This document shows positions 1-8,929 of a DNA stretch of 64,000 bases, one piece after another (position 1 is the stretch's first letter; each line of letters starts with the position of its first letter). The notes beneath the pieces are model-generated. The model searched no databases, had not been told where the DNA came from, and was given only the letters and a program-made list of their open reading frames with translations. Source of the DNA: CAWBRT01 sp963696525 (GTDB lineage Bacteria; Acidobacteriota; Terriglobia; Terriglobales; Acidobacteriaceae); NCBI GenBank assembly GCA_963696525.1, contig CAVOKO010000005.1, forward strand, positions 1-64,000. The letters are read 5' to 3'. The position numbers and the translations under genes are program-made.

Positions 1-402
1 TTTTCAGTAGCTTACAACTTCCCAAAACAGAACTTCACCGCATTTGGATCGGGAACACTTCGCAGAACGCCCTGGGTTCTCACGATCTGCCGTGCATTTT
101 GACCTTACCGATTCCCCTCAAGCAGCATGTTTCAGACGATCACACGACTATCGGGGCGGCACCGGGACACCGAGGACGGTAATGACATGGAGAAGCCACT
201 GGGTTCAGGAGAACCAGAAGCAAAAACCAGCCGATCGGGTTGGTCGGCGCGATGGAAGAATGTTCGAGCAATGGTACCAGTGCCCCGATTGTGTGCGGAA
301 ACGTTAATCCATCTGATCGCCCCGTGATCCGCCCACTATCAGCGGCAGGCGCCAACGGAGGTTCCGGGTTCCTACAGATTGTGACTGTGGTTGGCAAAAT
401 GG
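1..402. other. left-edge region, no gene recognised
   Basis: The short open frames here lack a convincing ribosome-binding site, a recognisable protein motif or family resemblance. The region lies downstream of the minus-strand molybdenum hydroxylase gene. I see no terminator hairpin followed by a T-run. Nothing further can be supported. Confidence 0.5.
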
Positions 403-2613
403 CTAGGCCCAGTTGAACCCGTTCTTTGCCAGCGGCAACCTGCGAATCCGCTTGCCAGTCGCGGCAAAAATAGCATTGCACACGGCCGGCAGAACCGGCG
501 GAAGCGCGGGTTCGCCCAGTCCTGTCGGCGCGAAATCCGACTTGCGGAAGTGCATTTCAATCTCCGGCGGAGCCTGCGAGATCCGCACTGGCGGGTAGTC
601 GTCGAAGTTGCTCTGCTGCACCCGGCCGCGATCGATGGTGATTTCGTATCCCATCAGATGGCTCAGTCCGTCAATCACCGAGCCCTGCGCTTGACTCACC
701 GCGTTGCTCGGGTTGATGACCTGGCGACCAATGTCGGCGGCAACCCAAACCTTGCTGACCTTTAGCTGATTCTTCTCGTCAACGTGCACCTCCGCCACTT
801 CGGCAAAATATCCAAGATGGCTGAAGTGGAAAGCCACTCCCATCCCCGCACCCTTCCCAAACTTGCGTGCGCCCCAGCCGGAGGTATCGCGCACCAGTTC
901 GAGCACCCCGCGCATGCGCTGGGCATTGAATAAACTTGCCTGCGGTGCTCCCTGGTTTCCCGCCGAGAAGGGCAGCGGTGCCGTTTCGAGCAGCGACAGC
1001 CGGAATTGCAGCGGGTCCTTGCCGGCGGCGAGGGCTAGTTCGTCAAGGAACGACTGCATGACAAACGCGATTCCGTTGCTACCCGGCGCACGCATCGCCC
1101 CCGTCGGCACAGCCAACGGCATCACGGAAGTGTGGAGCGCGTAATTCGGAATAAAGCGAGCCGGAAATTCATCTTCCCCAATTCCGGCAGACTGAACAAA
1201 GCTCTCGCCTTCGCCAAAGGTCACAAAGTGATTGCGCCACGCCACCAGCTTCCCCGCTGTATCCACGCCGCCTCTTAGGAAATGGAATCCGGCCGGACGA
1301 TAAAAGTCATGGCGCATGTCGTCCTCGCGTGTCCACAGTAGCTTCACCGGGGTGCCAACGACCTTGGCAATCCACGCGGCTTCGACCATGTAATCGTTGT
1401 ACAGACGCCGCCCGAAGCCGCCGCCGATACGCGTCAAGTGGATCGTGATGTCGCTCGTCGCGATGCCAAGCGCCTTCGCCACTATCGGCAAACCTCGCTG
1501 CGGAGTTTGCGACGGAGCCCACATTTCGAGCTTGCCATCCTTATAGCGGGCCGTGCAGTTTTGTGGCTCCAGCGGCGCGTGCGCCAGGAAAGGGTAGAAG
1601 TACGATGCCTCCACCACTTTGGCCGCGTCCTTCAGCGCAGCATCCACGTCGCCATCTTTACGCAGCGTGCGCGCGGGGGACTGCTTCGACAATTCCTCCG
1701 CCTGGCGCGCAAACCCCGCGCTGCTCTGGGTGGCCGTCGTTCCCTCATTCCACTTAATCTCCAGCTTCTCTCGCGCCGTGCGCGCCGCCCACCAGTTGTC
1801 AGCGACAATCGCCACCCCGGCACTCAGGCTCAGCGGGTCGTTGTCGCCCTCAACGACAAAGGCATATCGCACTCCCGGCAACCGCTTGATTGCGTCGAGA
1901 TTTACGCTTGCGACCTTGCCACCGAACACGGGACACTTCTCAAACACCGCCGACAGCATGCCCGGAACCGTGAAATCAATTCCATAGATCGGCTTGCCGG
2001 TCACGATCGCTTGGTTATCCACTCCTGGAGTCGGCTGCCCGATAATCCTGTAATCCTTCGGATCCTTCAACCGGACCGATTGCAGATCGGGCGGTGTTAG
2101 TCTGGCAGCTTTGGCCGCCAGTTCACCGTAGCCCAGCGAGCGCTTCGGCGCGCTGTAGACGTGGCCAGAGGAGGTTGTGCACTCCGACTCTGCCACGTTC
2201 CATGATTGTGCTGCCGCCGTGACCAGCATCTGCCGCAGCGCCGCTCCCACGCGCCGCAACGAATCCCAATTCATCGGCGTCGCACGGCTGCCTCCGGCAA
2301 GCTGCGCGCCGTACTTCGACTCATCCACATCGGCCTGCTCGATCTTCACATCCTTCCAATCCACGTCCAGTTCTTCCGCGATCAGCATGGGCAGCATCGT
2401 CTTCACCCCTTGCCCAATCTCGGGGTTTTTCGCCATGATGGTCACCGCTCCATCCGCTGCGATGCGAACGAATGCATTGGGCGCGAGCGGCGGAGCAGGC
2501 GGTTGTCCTTGTCCCAGCAACGGCTGGTCGAGGTACAGACTGAGCATCATGCCGCCGCCAGCCATGGCAGTCACGCGAAGAAATGAGCGACGATCGATCA
2601 GAACAGCTTCCAT
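403..2613 (-). CDS. molybdopterin-binding subunit of a xanthine dehydrogenase-family hydroxylase (isoquinoline 1-oxidoreductase beta type)
   Basis: 736 residues, the usual size for the large subunit of two-subunit molybdenum hydroxylases of the IorB/aldehyde dehydrogenase type. It should hydroxylate an N-heteroaromatic or aldehyde substrate at a molybdenum-cytosine-dinucleotide centre. The N-terminus carries a twin-arginine signal (DRRSFLRVTAM followed by a small hydrophobic stretch), so export to the periplasm with the cofactor bound is expected. Glycine-rich cofactor-contact motifs typical of the family are visible (RIGGGFGRR near residue 400, then PTGAMRAPGSN and the C-terminal TGLGEPALPP). 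The iron-sulfur subunit lies just upstream on the same strand (113 bp gap), so the two form an operon. No FAD subunit is present, as is normal for the Ior type. The substrate cannot be read from sequence. Confidence 0.9.
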   Translation of the reverse strand: MEAVLIDRRSFLRVTAMAGGGMMLSLYLDQPLLGQGQPPAPPLAPNAFVRIAADGAVTIMAKNPEIGQGVKTMLPMLIAEELDVDWKDVKIEQADVDESKYGAQLAGGSRATPMNWDSLRRVGAALRQMLVTAAAQSWNVAESECTTSSGHVYSAPKRSLGYGELAAKAARLTPPDLQSVRLKDPKDYRIIGQPTPGVDNQAIVTGKPIYGIDFTVPGMLSAVFEKCPVFGGKVASVNLDAIKRLPGVRYAFVVEGDNDPLSLSAGVAIVADNWWAARTAREKLEIKWNEGTTATQSSAGFARQAEELSKQSPARTLRKDGDVDAALKDAAKVVEASYFYPFLAHAPLEPQNCTARYKDGKLEMWAPSQTPQRGLPIVAKALGIATSDITIHLTRIGGGFGRRLYNDYMVEAAWIAKVVGTPVKLLWTREDDMRHDFYRPAGFHFLRGGVDTAGKLVAWRNHFVTFGEGESFVQSAGIGEDEFPARFIPNYALHTSVMPLAVPTGAMRAPGSNGIAFVMQSFLDELALAAGKDPLQFRLSLLETAPLPFSAGNQGAPQASLFNAQRMRGVLELVRDTSGWGARKFGKGAGMGVAFHFSHLGYFAEVAEVHVDEKNQLKVSKVWVAADIGRQVINPSNAVSQAQGSVIDGLSHLMGYEITIDRGRVQQSNFDDYPPVRISQAPPEIEMHFRKSDFAPTGLGEPALPPVLPAVCNAIFAATGKRIRRLPLAKNGFNWA

Positions 2614-2726
2614 GGCGCCTCCTTATTTCATGGCCATCTCATCACCGCTCTCGGCAAGGGCACGACTTGCAGCGCCTGCCCTAAGCGGAGCCGAAGGGTG
2701 GCGCGTCGGGCCACTAAGGACGCAGG

Positions 2727-3203
2727 CTACCGCCCCTGGAGGGCCCCAGCAGATATTGCCGCAGCCCGGTGAATCGCCTGGCGAATGCGAAGATAGGTTC
2801 CGCATCGGCATAAGTTACCTTCCATCGCTTCATCGATCTGGGCATTGGTCGGTTGCGGAATCTTCGCCAGCAGTGCCGCCACCGACATGATCTGTCCTGC
2901 CTGGCAGTAGCCGCATTGCGGTACGTCGATCTCCTGCCACGCCACTTGCACAGGATGCGACCCATTAGGAGAAAGACCCTCGATGGTCGTAATCTTCTTC
3001 CCCGCAACGCTCGAAACATCAGTCACGCAAGACCGCGTGGCTTCGCCGTCAATGTGCACAGTACAGGCACCGCACAGCCCCACACCGCACCCGTACTTCG
3101 TACCGCGCAGATTCAGAACGTCGCGGACCACCCACAATAGAGGCGTGTTGGCGGACACATCCACTCGGGTGGGGCGCCCGTTAATCACAAATTCGAAGGG
3201 CAT
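2727..3203 (-). CDS. [2Fe-2S] subunit of the molybdenum hydroxylase (isoquinoline 1-oxidoreductase alpha type)
   Basis: 158 residues starting at MPFEFVINGRP. A longer upstream frame exists, but its extra 47 residues do not look like the family, whose members begin right at the ferredoxin fold. The plant-type [2Fe-2S] site (CGVGLCGACTVHIDG, with a further Cys in ATRSC) is followed by the second, all-helical [2Fe-2S] domain (QCGYCQAGQIM and NLCRCGTY). Together they pass electrons out of the molybdenum centre. There is no Tat signal of its own, so it probably rides out of the cell bound to the Tat-tagged large subunit encoded next. It is the first gene of the two-gene operon. The electron acceptor, often a cytochrome c, is not encoded nearby. 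Confidence 0.92.
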   Translation of the reverse strand: MPFEFVINGRPTRVDVSANTPLLWVVRDVLNLRGTKYGCGVGLCGACTVHIDGEATRSCVTDVSSVAGKKITTIEGLSPNGSHPVQVAWQEIDVPQCGYCQAGQIMSVAALLAKIPQPTNAQIDEAMEGNLCRCGTYLRIRQAIHRAAAISAGALQGR

Positions 3204-3660
3204 GGTGTCAACTCCGCTGAGAAACAATTCGACCCAGGGCTCGTTAACTTTCGTTGTGGTTAGGTTGCGCTGACCGCGGCATGGAGAGGACCTAGAATAG
3301 TAGACTGCGTGGACCCGCCGACGGCATGCAACCTGTCCCGGCAACGAGCCGGCTAATTATAAGGAACCTCGGCAATTGCGGCAAATGGGTGCGCCATGGG
3401 CGGTTGCGATCGACGAAGGCCGTTCCGACGCTGTTCCGCCGCTCCAAGGGCTCGTTACCGTTGACTGCGCCCCGATTGCCGGGGCGGCCTATAACGCGCA
3501 CAACACCCGCCTGGCTCTGCGTGCCCGCCGCATCTTACGTGCCAGCGGATTGCGTCCTGGTAGGCCACCATGGGCGGGCGGACGATATCCCCGGCAGAGC
3601 CCGCGCAGCCCAAAACGGTACGGCATCACTCCGCTTTTCGCTCGCAGATACAGCTTGGCC
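3204..3660. other. divergent intergenic region
   Basis: The spacer between the molybdenum hydroxylase operon (leftward) and the SGNH hydrolase (rightward). No protein motif was recognised in any frame. It should carry the promoter for the leftward operon, but no convincing -35/-10 pair was picked out. The rightward promoter candidate follows at 3661. Confidence 0.4.
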
Positions 3661-3688
3661 TTGCAATACCGTTCCCCGGCGGTACAAT
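3661..3688 (+). promoter_or_regulatory. sigma-70-like promoter candidate for the SGNH hydrolase gene
   Basis: TTGCAA and TACAAT are separated by 16 bp. The same pair with the same spacing and matching flanking bases occurs at 6769-6796 ahead of the MFS transporter gene. Similarity runs on downstream for about 35 bp (GCGATTC, then a shared ACTG..CAAAG). Conservation of both boxes and of the spacing between two loci is the main support. Confidence 0.5.
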
Positions 3689-3800
3689 CCGGGCGATTCC
3701 GAACTGACAAAGAATGGAGTTCCCTGTTCAGGCTCAATTACCAACCAGACAATGCTTGGGCAACCCCCAAGGAACCGGCGGGCCATAAAGGAGATTCCCC

Positions 3801-5186
3801 ATGAAGTGGAACCGAATTGCCACTGTGACTGTTATGGCGATGGCAGTTCTCGCGACGGCATTTGGTCTTAGCCGCCGTACCCATGCGCAAACTACGAACC
3901 AACTGGCTGGTTCTCAGATCGGTTTAGCGCAAGCAAGAGAGAAATGGGTCGTCAGTTGGGCAGGGTCTGTCCAGGGCCCGTCTCCTATCGGCAATCCTTC
4001 GGCGCAACCCGACCTGCGCTTCGCGTTCCCGTCCACAGAGGTCGGAGCGCGTGATCAGACCTTCCGGCTCATCGTTCGGCCTGACATCTGGGGCCGGCAG
4101 GTCCGGTTGCGACTCTCGAACGTCTTCGGGACAAAGCCGGTGGCCTTTGATGGCGTATTCGTGGGGCTTCAACTAGGTAGTGCCGAGTTGGTCGCTGCCA
4201 GCAACCGACCAGTGACGTTTGGCGGCCGCTCGACGGTGAGCATCCAAGCCGGCCAGTTTGCTTGGAGCGATGCGGTGACATTGCCGTTCTTCGCTAAGCT
4301 GGGTAAGCAAGCACTGGCTGGGCGCAAACTCGCTGTGAGCTTTCATATCGTTGGCGCGAGCGGGCCCATGACTTGGCACGCCAAGGCGCTCACCACCTCG
4401 TATGTCACCGCGCCTGGAACTGGCGCCAAGGGAGAGCGCGAAGACGAGGCGGCGTTTCAGTACACCACGGCATCCTGGTATTTCCTTGACGCGGTGGAGA
4501 TGATGATGCCGAGCGACACGTCAGCGGTGGTTGCGTTTGGCGACTCTATCACTGATGGAACAGCTTCCACGATGAATGGCGACGACCGCTGGCCCGACGT
4601 GCTCTCGCGGCGCCTCCATGCCGTCTACGGCGACCGCATCGCGGTTGTGAACGCCAGTATCGGCGGCAACCAAGTCGCCGGGCCGGCCGAATACGGACCC
4701 AGTAAGCCGTTTCCCGGAGGACCGGCGGCCAATCAGAGAATTGATCGCGATGTGCTCGGTCTGTCCGGCGTTAAGACTGTGATTTGGTTTGAAGGGATTA
4801 ACGACTTCAGCCGCAACGGCAACGCCTCGTTGGAGACGGTACAGGCAACGATGAAGGAAACTGTGGCTCGTGTCCGCAAGCTTCGACTGGACATCCGCAT
4901 CATCGGCGCGACGGTGACCAGCGCTTTCGGCAGCTCAAGCCCTGCTCACGGATTTATTGAACAGGACGAGAAGCGCAAGGCGCTGAACACGTTCATTCGC
5001 AGCTCGGGCCTGTTCGATGGCGTCATCGATTTCGACGCGGTGACAATAGACCCCCAGAGCGGCGGCCTCAAAGCCGAGTTTATTCCGGAGAGTACGACTG
5101 GCGGCGCCGGGGACAAGCTGCACCCAAACCGGACCGGTTATCTGGCGATGGGAATGGCAATCGATCTCAACCTGTTCAAGCCGTAA
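3801..5186 (+). CDS. secreted SGNH/GDSL-family hydrolase
   Basis: 461 residues with a Sec signal peptide (MKWNRIATVTVMAMAVLATA..., probable cleavage after THA). About 200 residues of beta-rich N-terminal sequence precede the SGNH hydrolase fold. Block I is AFGDSITDG with nucleophile Ser249, block II is NASIGGN, block III is GINDF, and block V is DKLHPN with Asp438 and His441, so the catalytic set is complete. The protein should de-esterify an acylated carbohydrate or similar ester outside the cytoplasm. The start is fixed by an AAAGGAG ribosome-binding site just ahead of ATG 3801. A TRAP-type solute receptor follows after 69 bp, which suggests that a hydrolysis product is captured next. The substrate is unknown. 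Confidence 0.88.
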   Translation: MKWNRIATVTVMAMAVLATAFGLSRRTHAQTTNQLAGSQIGLAQAREKWVVSWAGSVQGPSPIGNPSAQPDLRFAFPSTEVGARDQTFRLIVRPDIWGRQVRLRLSNVFGTKPVAFDGVFVGLQLGSAELVAASNRPVTFGGRSTVSIQAGQFAWSDAVTLPFFAKLGKQALAGRKLAVSFHIVGASGPMTWHAKALTTSYVTAPGTGAKGEREDEAAFQYTTASWYFLDAVEMMMPSDTSAVVAFGDSITDGTASTMNGDDRWPDVLSRRLHAVYGDRIAVVNASIGGNQVAGPAEYGPSKPFPGGPAANQRIDRDVLGLSGVKTVIWFEGINDFSRNGNASLETVQATMKETVARVRKLRLDIRIIGATVTSAFGSSSPAHGFIEQDEKRKALNTFIRSSGLFDGVIDFDAVTIDPQSGGLKAEFIPESTTGGAGDKLHPNRTGYLAMGMAIDLNLFKP

Positions 5187-5255
5187 CCGGCGGCTATTGT
5201 GACGATATAAGCAGCAGTGCATGTCTGCCATATACCAACAGTGAGGAGATGCGTT

Positions 5256-6257
5256 ATGAGAATGAATAAATCGATTATCGTGGGAATCCTGGCGGGTCTT
5301 TTGGTCACGCTGCTTGCAACCAGCCGAAGCTCTGGCTCCGATTCTCCCGCGGTGCCAAGCCAAATCGTTCTTAAGGCTGCGGACGATCAGCCCGAAGATT
5401 ATCCAACAACCATGGCGTTGAAATATATGGGTAAGCTGTTGGATGAGCGTACCAACGGCCGCATCAAGGTGCAGGTGTACGGCGGCGCACAGTTGGGCCA
5501 GGCACAAGAGACGATCAAGATGACCCAGGCTGGCACAATTGCCTTCAACCGTGTCAACGCGGCACCGCTGGTTAGCGTTTCTCCTGCTATGGGTGTGTTT
5601 TCGATGCCGTATTTGTTTCGCGATGAAGACCATCTATGGAAGGTGCTGGAGGGGCCGGTCGGCAAAGGGTTGCTGAAAGGCATGGAAAGCAGCAATCTGG
5701 TGGGACTGGCATATTACGATAGTGGCGCGCGCAGTTTCTATACCAAGGGCAAGCCAATCAAGACACCGGCAGACATGAAGGGCATGAAGATCAGGGTTCA
5801 ACCGAGCAAGATATTTGTCGATTTAATCAACAGCTTGGACGCTTCGCCTACGCCGATGAACTACGGCGAAGTATACAGCGGGTTGCAGACGGGCACTATT
5901 GATGGTGCTGAGAATAATGCACCTAGCCTGTGGACTAGTAAACACTATGAAGTCGCCAAATATTACTCTCTCGATGAACACTCTATGGTGCCTGAAGTCT
6001 TACTCATGAGCAAGAAGGTCTGGGATGGCTTGTCGGCAAATGACCAGAAGCTGATAGCGCAGGCTGCTCAAGACTCGGTGGCCGAGCAGAGGAAACTCTG
6101 GAAAACGTTTGTTCAGAAATCCATGGACGAACTGACGGCTAAGGGAGTGGTTTTCGTGAAGCCCGATAAGGCTCCATTCGAGAAGGCCGTGCAGCCGGTT
6201 TACGCCAAGTATCCAGAGTACAAGGAACTCATTAGTCAAATTCAGGCTGTGAAGTAA
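5256..6257 (+). CDS. dctP: TRAP transporter solute-binding protein, DctP family
   Basis: 333 residues from ATG 5256, chosen because GAGGAG lies at 5243-5248 and the signal peptide (MNKSIIVGILAGLLVTLL) then starts at once. An upstream in-frame ATG at 5217 has no such site. The family signatures are present: an early KYMGKLLDERTNGRIKVQVY segment, the core PADMKGMKIRVQPS with its conserved Arg that binds a carboxylate ligand, and the DGAENN motif. It binds an organic or sugar acid in the periplasm. No membrane subunits (DctQ/DctM) are encoded next to it, so it is an orphan that may use the TRAP permease at 17.6-19.5 kb or one elsewhere. Confidence 0.92.
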   Translation: MRMNKSIIVGILAGLLVTLLATSRSSGSDSPAVPSQIVLKAADDQPEDYPTTMALKYMGKLLDERTNGRIKVQVYGGAQLGQAQETIKMTQAGTIAFNRVNAAPLVSVSPAMGVFSMPYLFRDEDHLWKVLEGPVGKGLLKGMESSNLVGLAYYDSGARSFYTKGKPIKTPADMKGMKIRVQPSKIFVDLINSLDASPTPMNYGEVYSGLQTGTIDGAENNAPSLWTSKHYEVAKYYSLDEHSMVPEVLLMSKKVWDGLSANDQKLIAQAAQDSVAEQRKLWKTFVQKSMDELTAKGVVFVKPDKAPFEKAVQPVYAKYPEYKELISQIQAVK

Positions 6258-6399
6258 GGGGAAGAGGTCGCGCCCGCGCAGGCGAGAGGTGGTTACACCG
6301 ATGCCAAATCAAATCAGGGCCCGTCTTTCGGTTCAGTCTCGAACTGCAGTTGCGGTCACAATATTAGTGCTTCACGGCTTAAGTCTAAAGGAGGCTTAG

Positions 6400-6732
6400 A
6401 TGAGTAACGAGCTCTCATCCAGATGGGCCAAGCGACTGTCAGTCGCTGTTCTCGCGTTCCTGGTGGGTCTGTTGAGCGCGGTGCCGGCCGCTGCCCACGC
6501 CAGCAAGATTCAGATCACCAGCGTGACTGACTTTGCTGGCGGCATCTCGTTCGGGAACGTGGGTCCTTACGTCAAGATTAAGGGAAAACTTGCCTATGCA
6601 GTAGATCCCGACAACATTTTCAATCGCCAAATTGTGGACCTGAAATACGCCAAAGCCGCAGGTCTAAACAACTGTGATGGGTATGTACTCCAAACGAAAA
6701 AAGCAACCGCTGTGGTTGCCTTCTGTTTTTAA
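6400..6732 (+). pseudogene. N-terminal fragment of an alpha/beta-hydrolase-domain protein (Abhydrolase_10-like)
   Basis: 110 residues. A good ribosome-binding site (AAAGGAGG) and a clean Sec signal peptide (LSVAVLAFLVGLLSAVPAAAHA) open the gene. The next 50 residues (KIQITSVTDFAGGISFG, then NVGPYVKIKGKLAY and FNRQIVDLKYA) match, from memory of the family, the very N-terminus of secreted proteins of about 450-500 residues with an alpha/beta-hydrolase domain. After about residue 85 the similarity stops, and the last codons run through a hairpin-plus-T-run terminator. No catalytic domain follows. It is best read as a truncated remnant whose 3' part was replaced. A small secreted protein that is still expressed cannot be excluded. 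Confidence 0.6.
6703..6730 (+). terminator. rho-independent terminator overlapping the end of the truncated hydrolase gene
   Basis: A perfect 6-bp stem GCAACC/GGTTGC with a 5-nt loop (GCTGT) is flanked by an A-run before it and CTTCTGTTTTT after it. The reading frame of the upstream fragment continues through this hairpin and stops inside the T-run region, which supports that the gene's true 3' end was lost. Confidence 0.7.
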
Positions 6733-6768
6733 TTAAATTGCTTTCCGTTCGCGAATAGAGCTTTGGTC

Positions 6769-6796
6769 TTGCAAAGCCGCTCAGGAGCAGTACAAT
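6769..6796 (+). promoter_or_regulatory. sigma-70-like promoter candidate for the MFS transporter
   Basis: TTGCAA, 16 bp, TACAAT: the same boxes and spacing as at 3661-3688, with related flanks. It lies downstream of the terminator at 6703-6730 and predicts a transcript start near 6803, leaving a leader of about 140 nt before the MFS start codon. Confidence 0.55.
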
Positions 6797-6822
6797 TCGA
6801 GCGATTCAGCACTGCAAAGGAA

Positions 6823-6862
6823 AGTTCTCACCCATGCCCGAATGGATGCGAGAACTGGGTGA
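6823..6862 (+). promoter_or_regulatory. structured 5' leader of the MFS gene with interlocking pairings
   Basis: AGTTCTC (6823-6829) can pair with GAGAACT (6850-6856). TCACCC (6828-6833) can pair with GGGTGA (6857-6862). The pairings are arranged 5'a-5'b-3'a-3'b and share two bases. They could therefore be mutually exclusive, or with a shortened second stem form an H-type pseudoknot. This lies in the predicted leader of the MFS mRNA. It matches no riboswitch class that I recognise. Confidence 0.35.
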
Positions 6863-6943
6863 TTTTACCGTAACTGTTTCAGTAGCGTTTGGCTAGCATG
6901 GAGATGTGGCATTAGAGGTTGCGGATGAACAGGGGGCGGTCGA

Positions 6944-8314
6944 ATGAGTGCGGAACAACAAAGCTCAGACATCATTCAGGAGCGCGAAAAGATTGCCGCT
7001 GAGTCGCGTGGCACGGCGGGAGTTGCGCCGCGGCAGAAGCGGTCCAATTTCCGCTGGGTGCTGGCGATATTCGCCATGCTCATGACCTTCATGTCTTACC
7101 TCGACAGGGTCAATCTGTCGGTGACGGCTCCGGCGATCATGAAGGAGTTGCACTTCACCAAAGTGAATATCGGAACTTTGCAGACGATATTCTTCCTCAG
7201 TTATGCGCTCTTCCAGATTCCATCCGGCACGCTGACGGAATACTTCGGTCATCGCAAAATAGTTCCTTTGGCGCTGGCATGGTGGTCGGTGTTCACCTCG
7301 CTAACTGCTTTTTGCTCGCGGTTCTCCACCTGGATGGTGGTTCGCGGTTTGTTTGGAATAGGCGAGGCGCCGATTTATCCCGGCCTGAATGCAGCCTTTT
7401 CAAACTGGTTTCCAAAACGCGAGCGAGGAACCGCCGTAGGCTTGATGCTCTTAGGCTCCAAGTTTGGACCGGCGGTTGGCATTCCTTCCGCTACGGTAAT
7501 CATGTTTTATTGGGGATGGCGCGCGGTGTTCGTCGTCTTCGGCGTCGTTGGACTGGTTGTTGCTCTCATCTACTACATGATGCTCAGGACTTACCCGCGC
7601 GAGAGTAGATTTGTGAATGAGGCCGAATTGCAGCACATTGCCGATGGCCAAGTGGCGACCGACACCACCAAATTGATGCCCCCGTGGAAAGACCTATTCC
7701 GTTCCAGCCAGTTCTGGGCCGTTGGCGGGCAGTTTGCCATGGTGGATTACATCCAATATGTGTTCATCGCCTGGCTCCCGGTGTACTTGCTCGAAGCCCA
7801 CCATTTTTCTCTGAAACAGATGGGCTTTGCCGCGGCGATGCCCGAACTCGGTTTTGCGCTCGGTAACCTGCTGTGCGGAGTCATCAGCGACCGCCTGATC
7901 GGCAAGAAGATTGTGGGATCCAAGGTGCGTGCCTGGTTTGGCGCATCCGGACTGCTGCTCTGTTGTCTGGCACTGTATTTGACGGCGGTGGCCGAGGGCA
8001 GATGGATGACCGTGATCTGGTTGACGTTCGCGCTCTTCTTCCTGGGATTCCCCATGAATTCGTCATGGACGACCTGTACGGACATTTCGGCCGGCAAGTT
8101 TACGGGAACCATTACCGGATGGATGAATTTCTGCGGCAATATTATTGGCGGCGGCGCTCCAATCATCACCGCCTGGATCGCGACCCACTACGGGTGGCGG
8201 GCTGCCATACTCGCAACCGCATCGGCCGGGATCATTGGGGCAATTTTCTGGCTCTTTGTGAAGCCGGACGTGCCCTTGAGGCACCGCTATTCAGAAGCCG
8301 TAATTTCGGTTTAA
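6944..8314 (+). CDS. MFS transporter, anion:cation symporter (ACS) family
   Basis: 456 residues with twelve predicted membrane segments and a cytoplasmic N-terminal tail. Family marks include SYLDRVNLSV in the first helix and IPSGTLTEYFGHRK in the loop after the second helix, then GIGEAPIYPGLNAAFSNWFP, typical of the ACS branch that moves sugar acids (hexuronate, glucarate), phthalate or related organic anions with protons. The AGGGGGCGG site ahead of ATG 6944 fixes the start. It has its own promoter and structured leader, suggesting separate regulation. The neighbouring RraA-like and UroD-family genes make an organic or aromatic acid a plausible substrate, but this is inference. Confidence 0.9.
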   Translation: MSAEQQSSDIIQEREKIAAESRGTAGVAPRQKRSNFRWVLAIFAMLMTFMSYLDRVNLSVTAPAIMKELHFTKVNIGTLQTIFFLSYALFQIPSGTLTEYFGHRKIVPLALAWWSVFTSLTAFCSRFSTWMVVRGLFGIGEAPIYPGLNAAFSNWFPKRERGTAVGLMLLGSKFGPAVGIPSATVIMFYWGWRAVFVVFGVVGLVVALIYYMMLRTYPRESRFVNEAELQHIADGQVATDTTKLMPPWKDLFRSSQFWAVGGQFAMVDYIQYVFIAWLPVYLLEAHHFSLKQMGFAAAMPELGFALGNLLCGVISDRLIGKKIVGSKVRAWFGASGLLLCCLALYLTAVAEGRWMTVIWLTFALFFLGFPMNSSWTTCTDISAGKFTGTITGWMNFCGNIIGGGAPIITAWIATHYGWRAAILATASAGIIGAIFWLFVKPDVPLRHRYSEAVISV

Positions 8315-8929
8315 GCCTGGGGGGAGCAGACATCCCACTGAGGAGAGAATAGTTAGATGACCTCCATCCGTACGCTTTGCTCTGCGGGCGACGCGGAGGC
8401 CTCCAGCCGCACGCAGCCGGATTACCACTCAAAGTCCAGCCGTCCGGACTGAAGTAGCCAAAATGCACGATTACCAGCGCGCCGATCAGCCGTGTCTGGG
8501 TTCCCAGCCGTCCGGCATTACCCAGGCGAGCGCTGTTTCATGACGCAGGCTAAGGCTGTAGGCTATCTCGATGTCGGTTGGCATTAATTCCAGCTTATCG
8601 GTGGACGGTTGCTCCATATTCTTACGTTCGTCGGCCTTTGTTCCCGGGGTCATGGTTTTCTCCAATACGTCGCAATCATCCACACCCCAGCACTGTTTGA
8701 CTCGAATTGTGGTCCACACGTGAGAGAAAGAGAAATTCAAACTTCTTATCGGCCCCATAAAAAGTGGCAATCAGACTGGTCCCACATTTCCTTTTCTGAA
8801 AAATCGTTTTACGGTGTCGCGAACAAGCGAGACGGGTTTACTATGGTGTCGTTTTCGAGGTCAAAAAGGAAATTCCGGTTAAGAGTCCGAACCAAACTAA
8901 TCTGCAATATGCAGCCACAGGAGAATACG
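8315..8929. other. long intergenic region before the RraA-like gene
   Basis: About 615 bp. Short open frames occur on both strands (for example on the minus strand near 8486-8770), but none has a recognised motif together with a good ribosome-binding site. Nothing further can be supported. Confidence 0.4.

Noticed and set aside
391..765. Open frames on the plus strand across the molybdenum hydroxylase gene
   Set aside because: They lie antisense to a well-supported gene, have no motifs, and follow its codon pattern as shadows.
2640..2726. A REP-like element in the spacer between the two molybdenum hydroxylase genes
   Set aside because: The sequence looks like intergenic repeats seen in related genomes, but no second copy was found in this window.
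8486..8770. A possible small minus-strand gene between the MFS and RraA-like genes
   Set aside because: No ribosome-binding site or recognisable family, and neighbouring frames look equally open. Not enough support.
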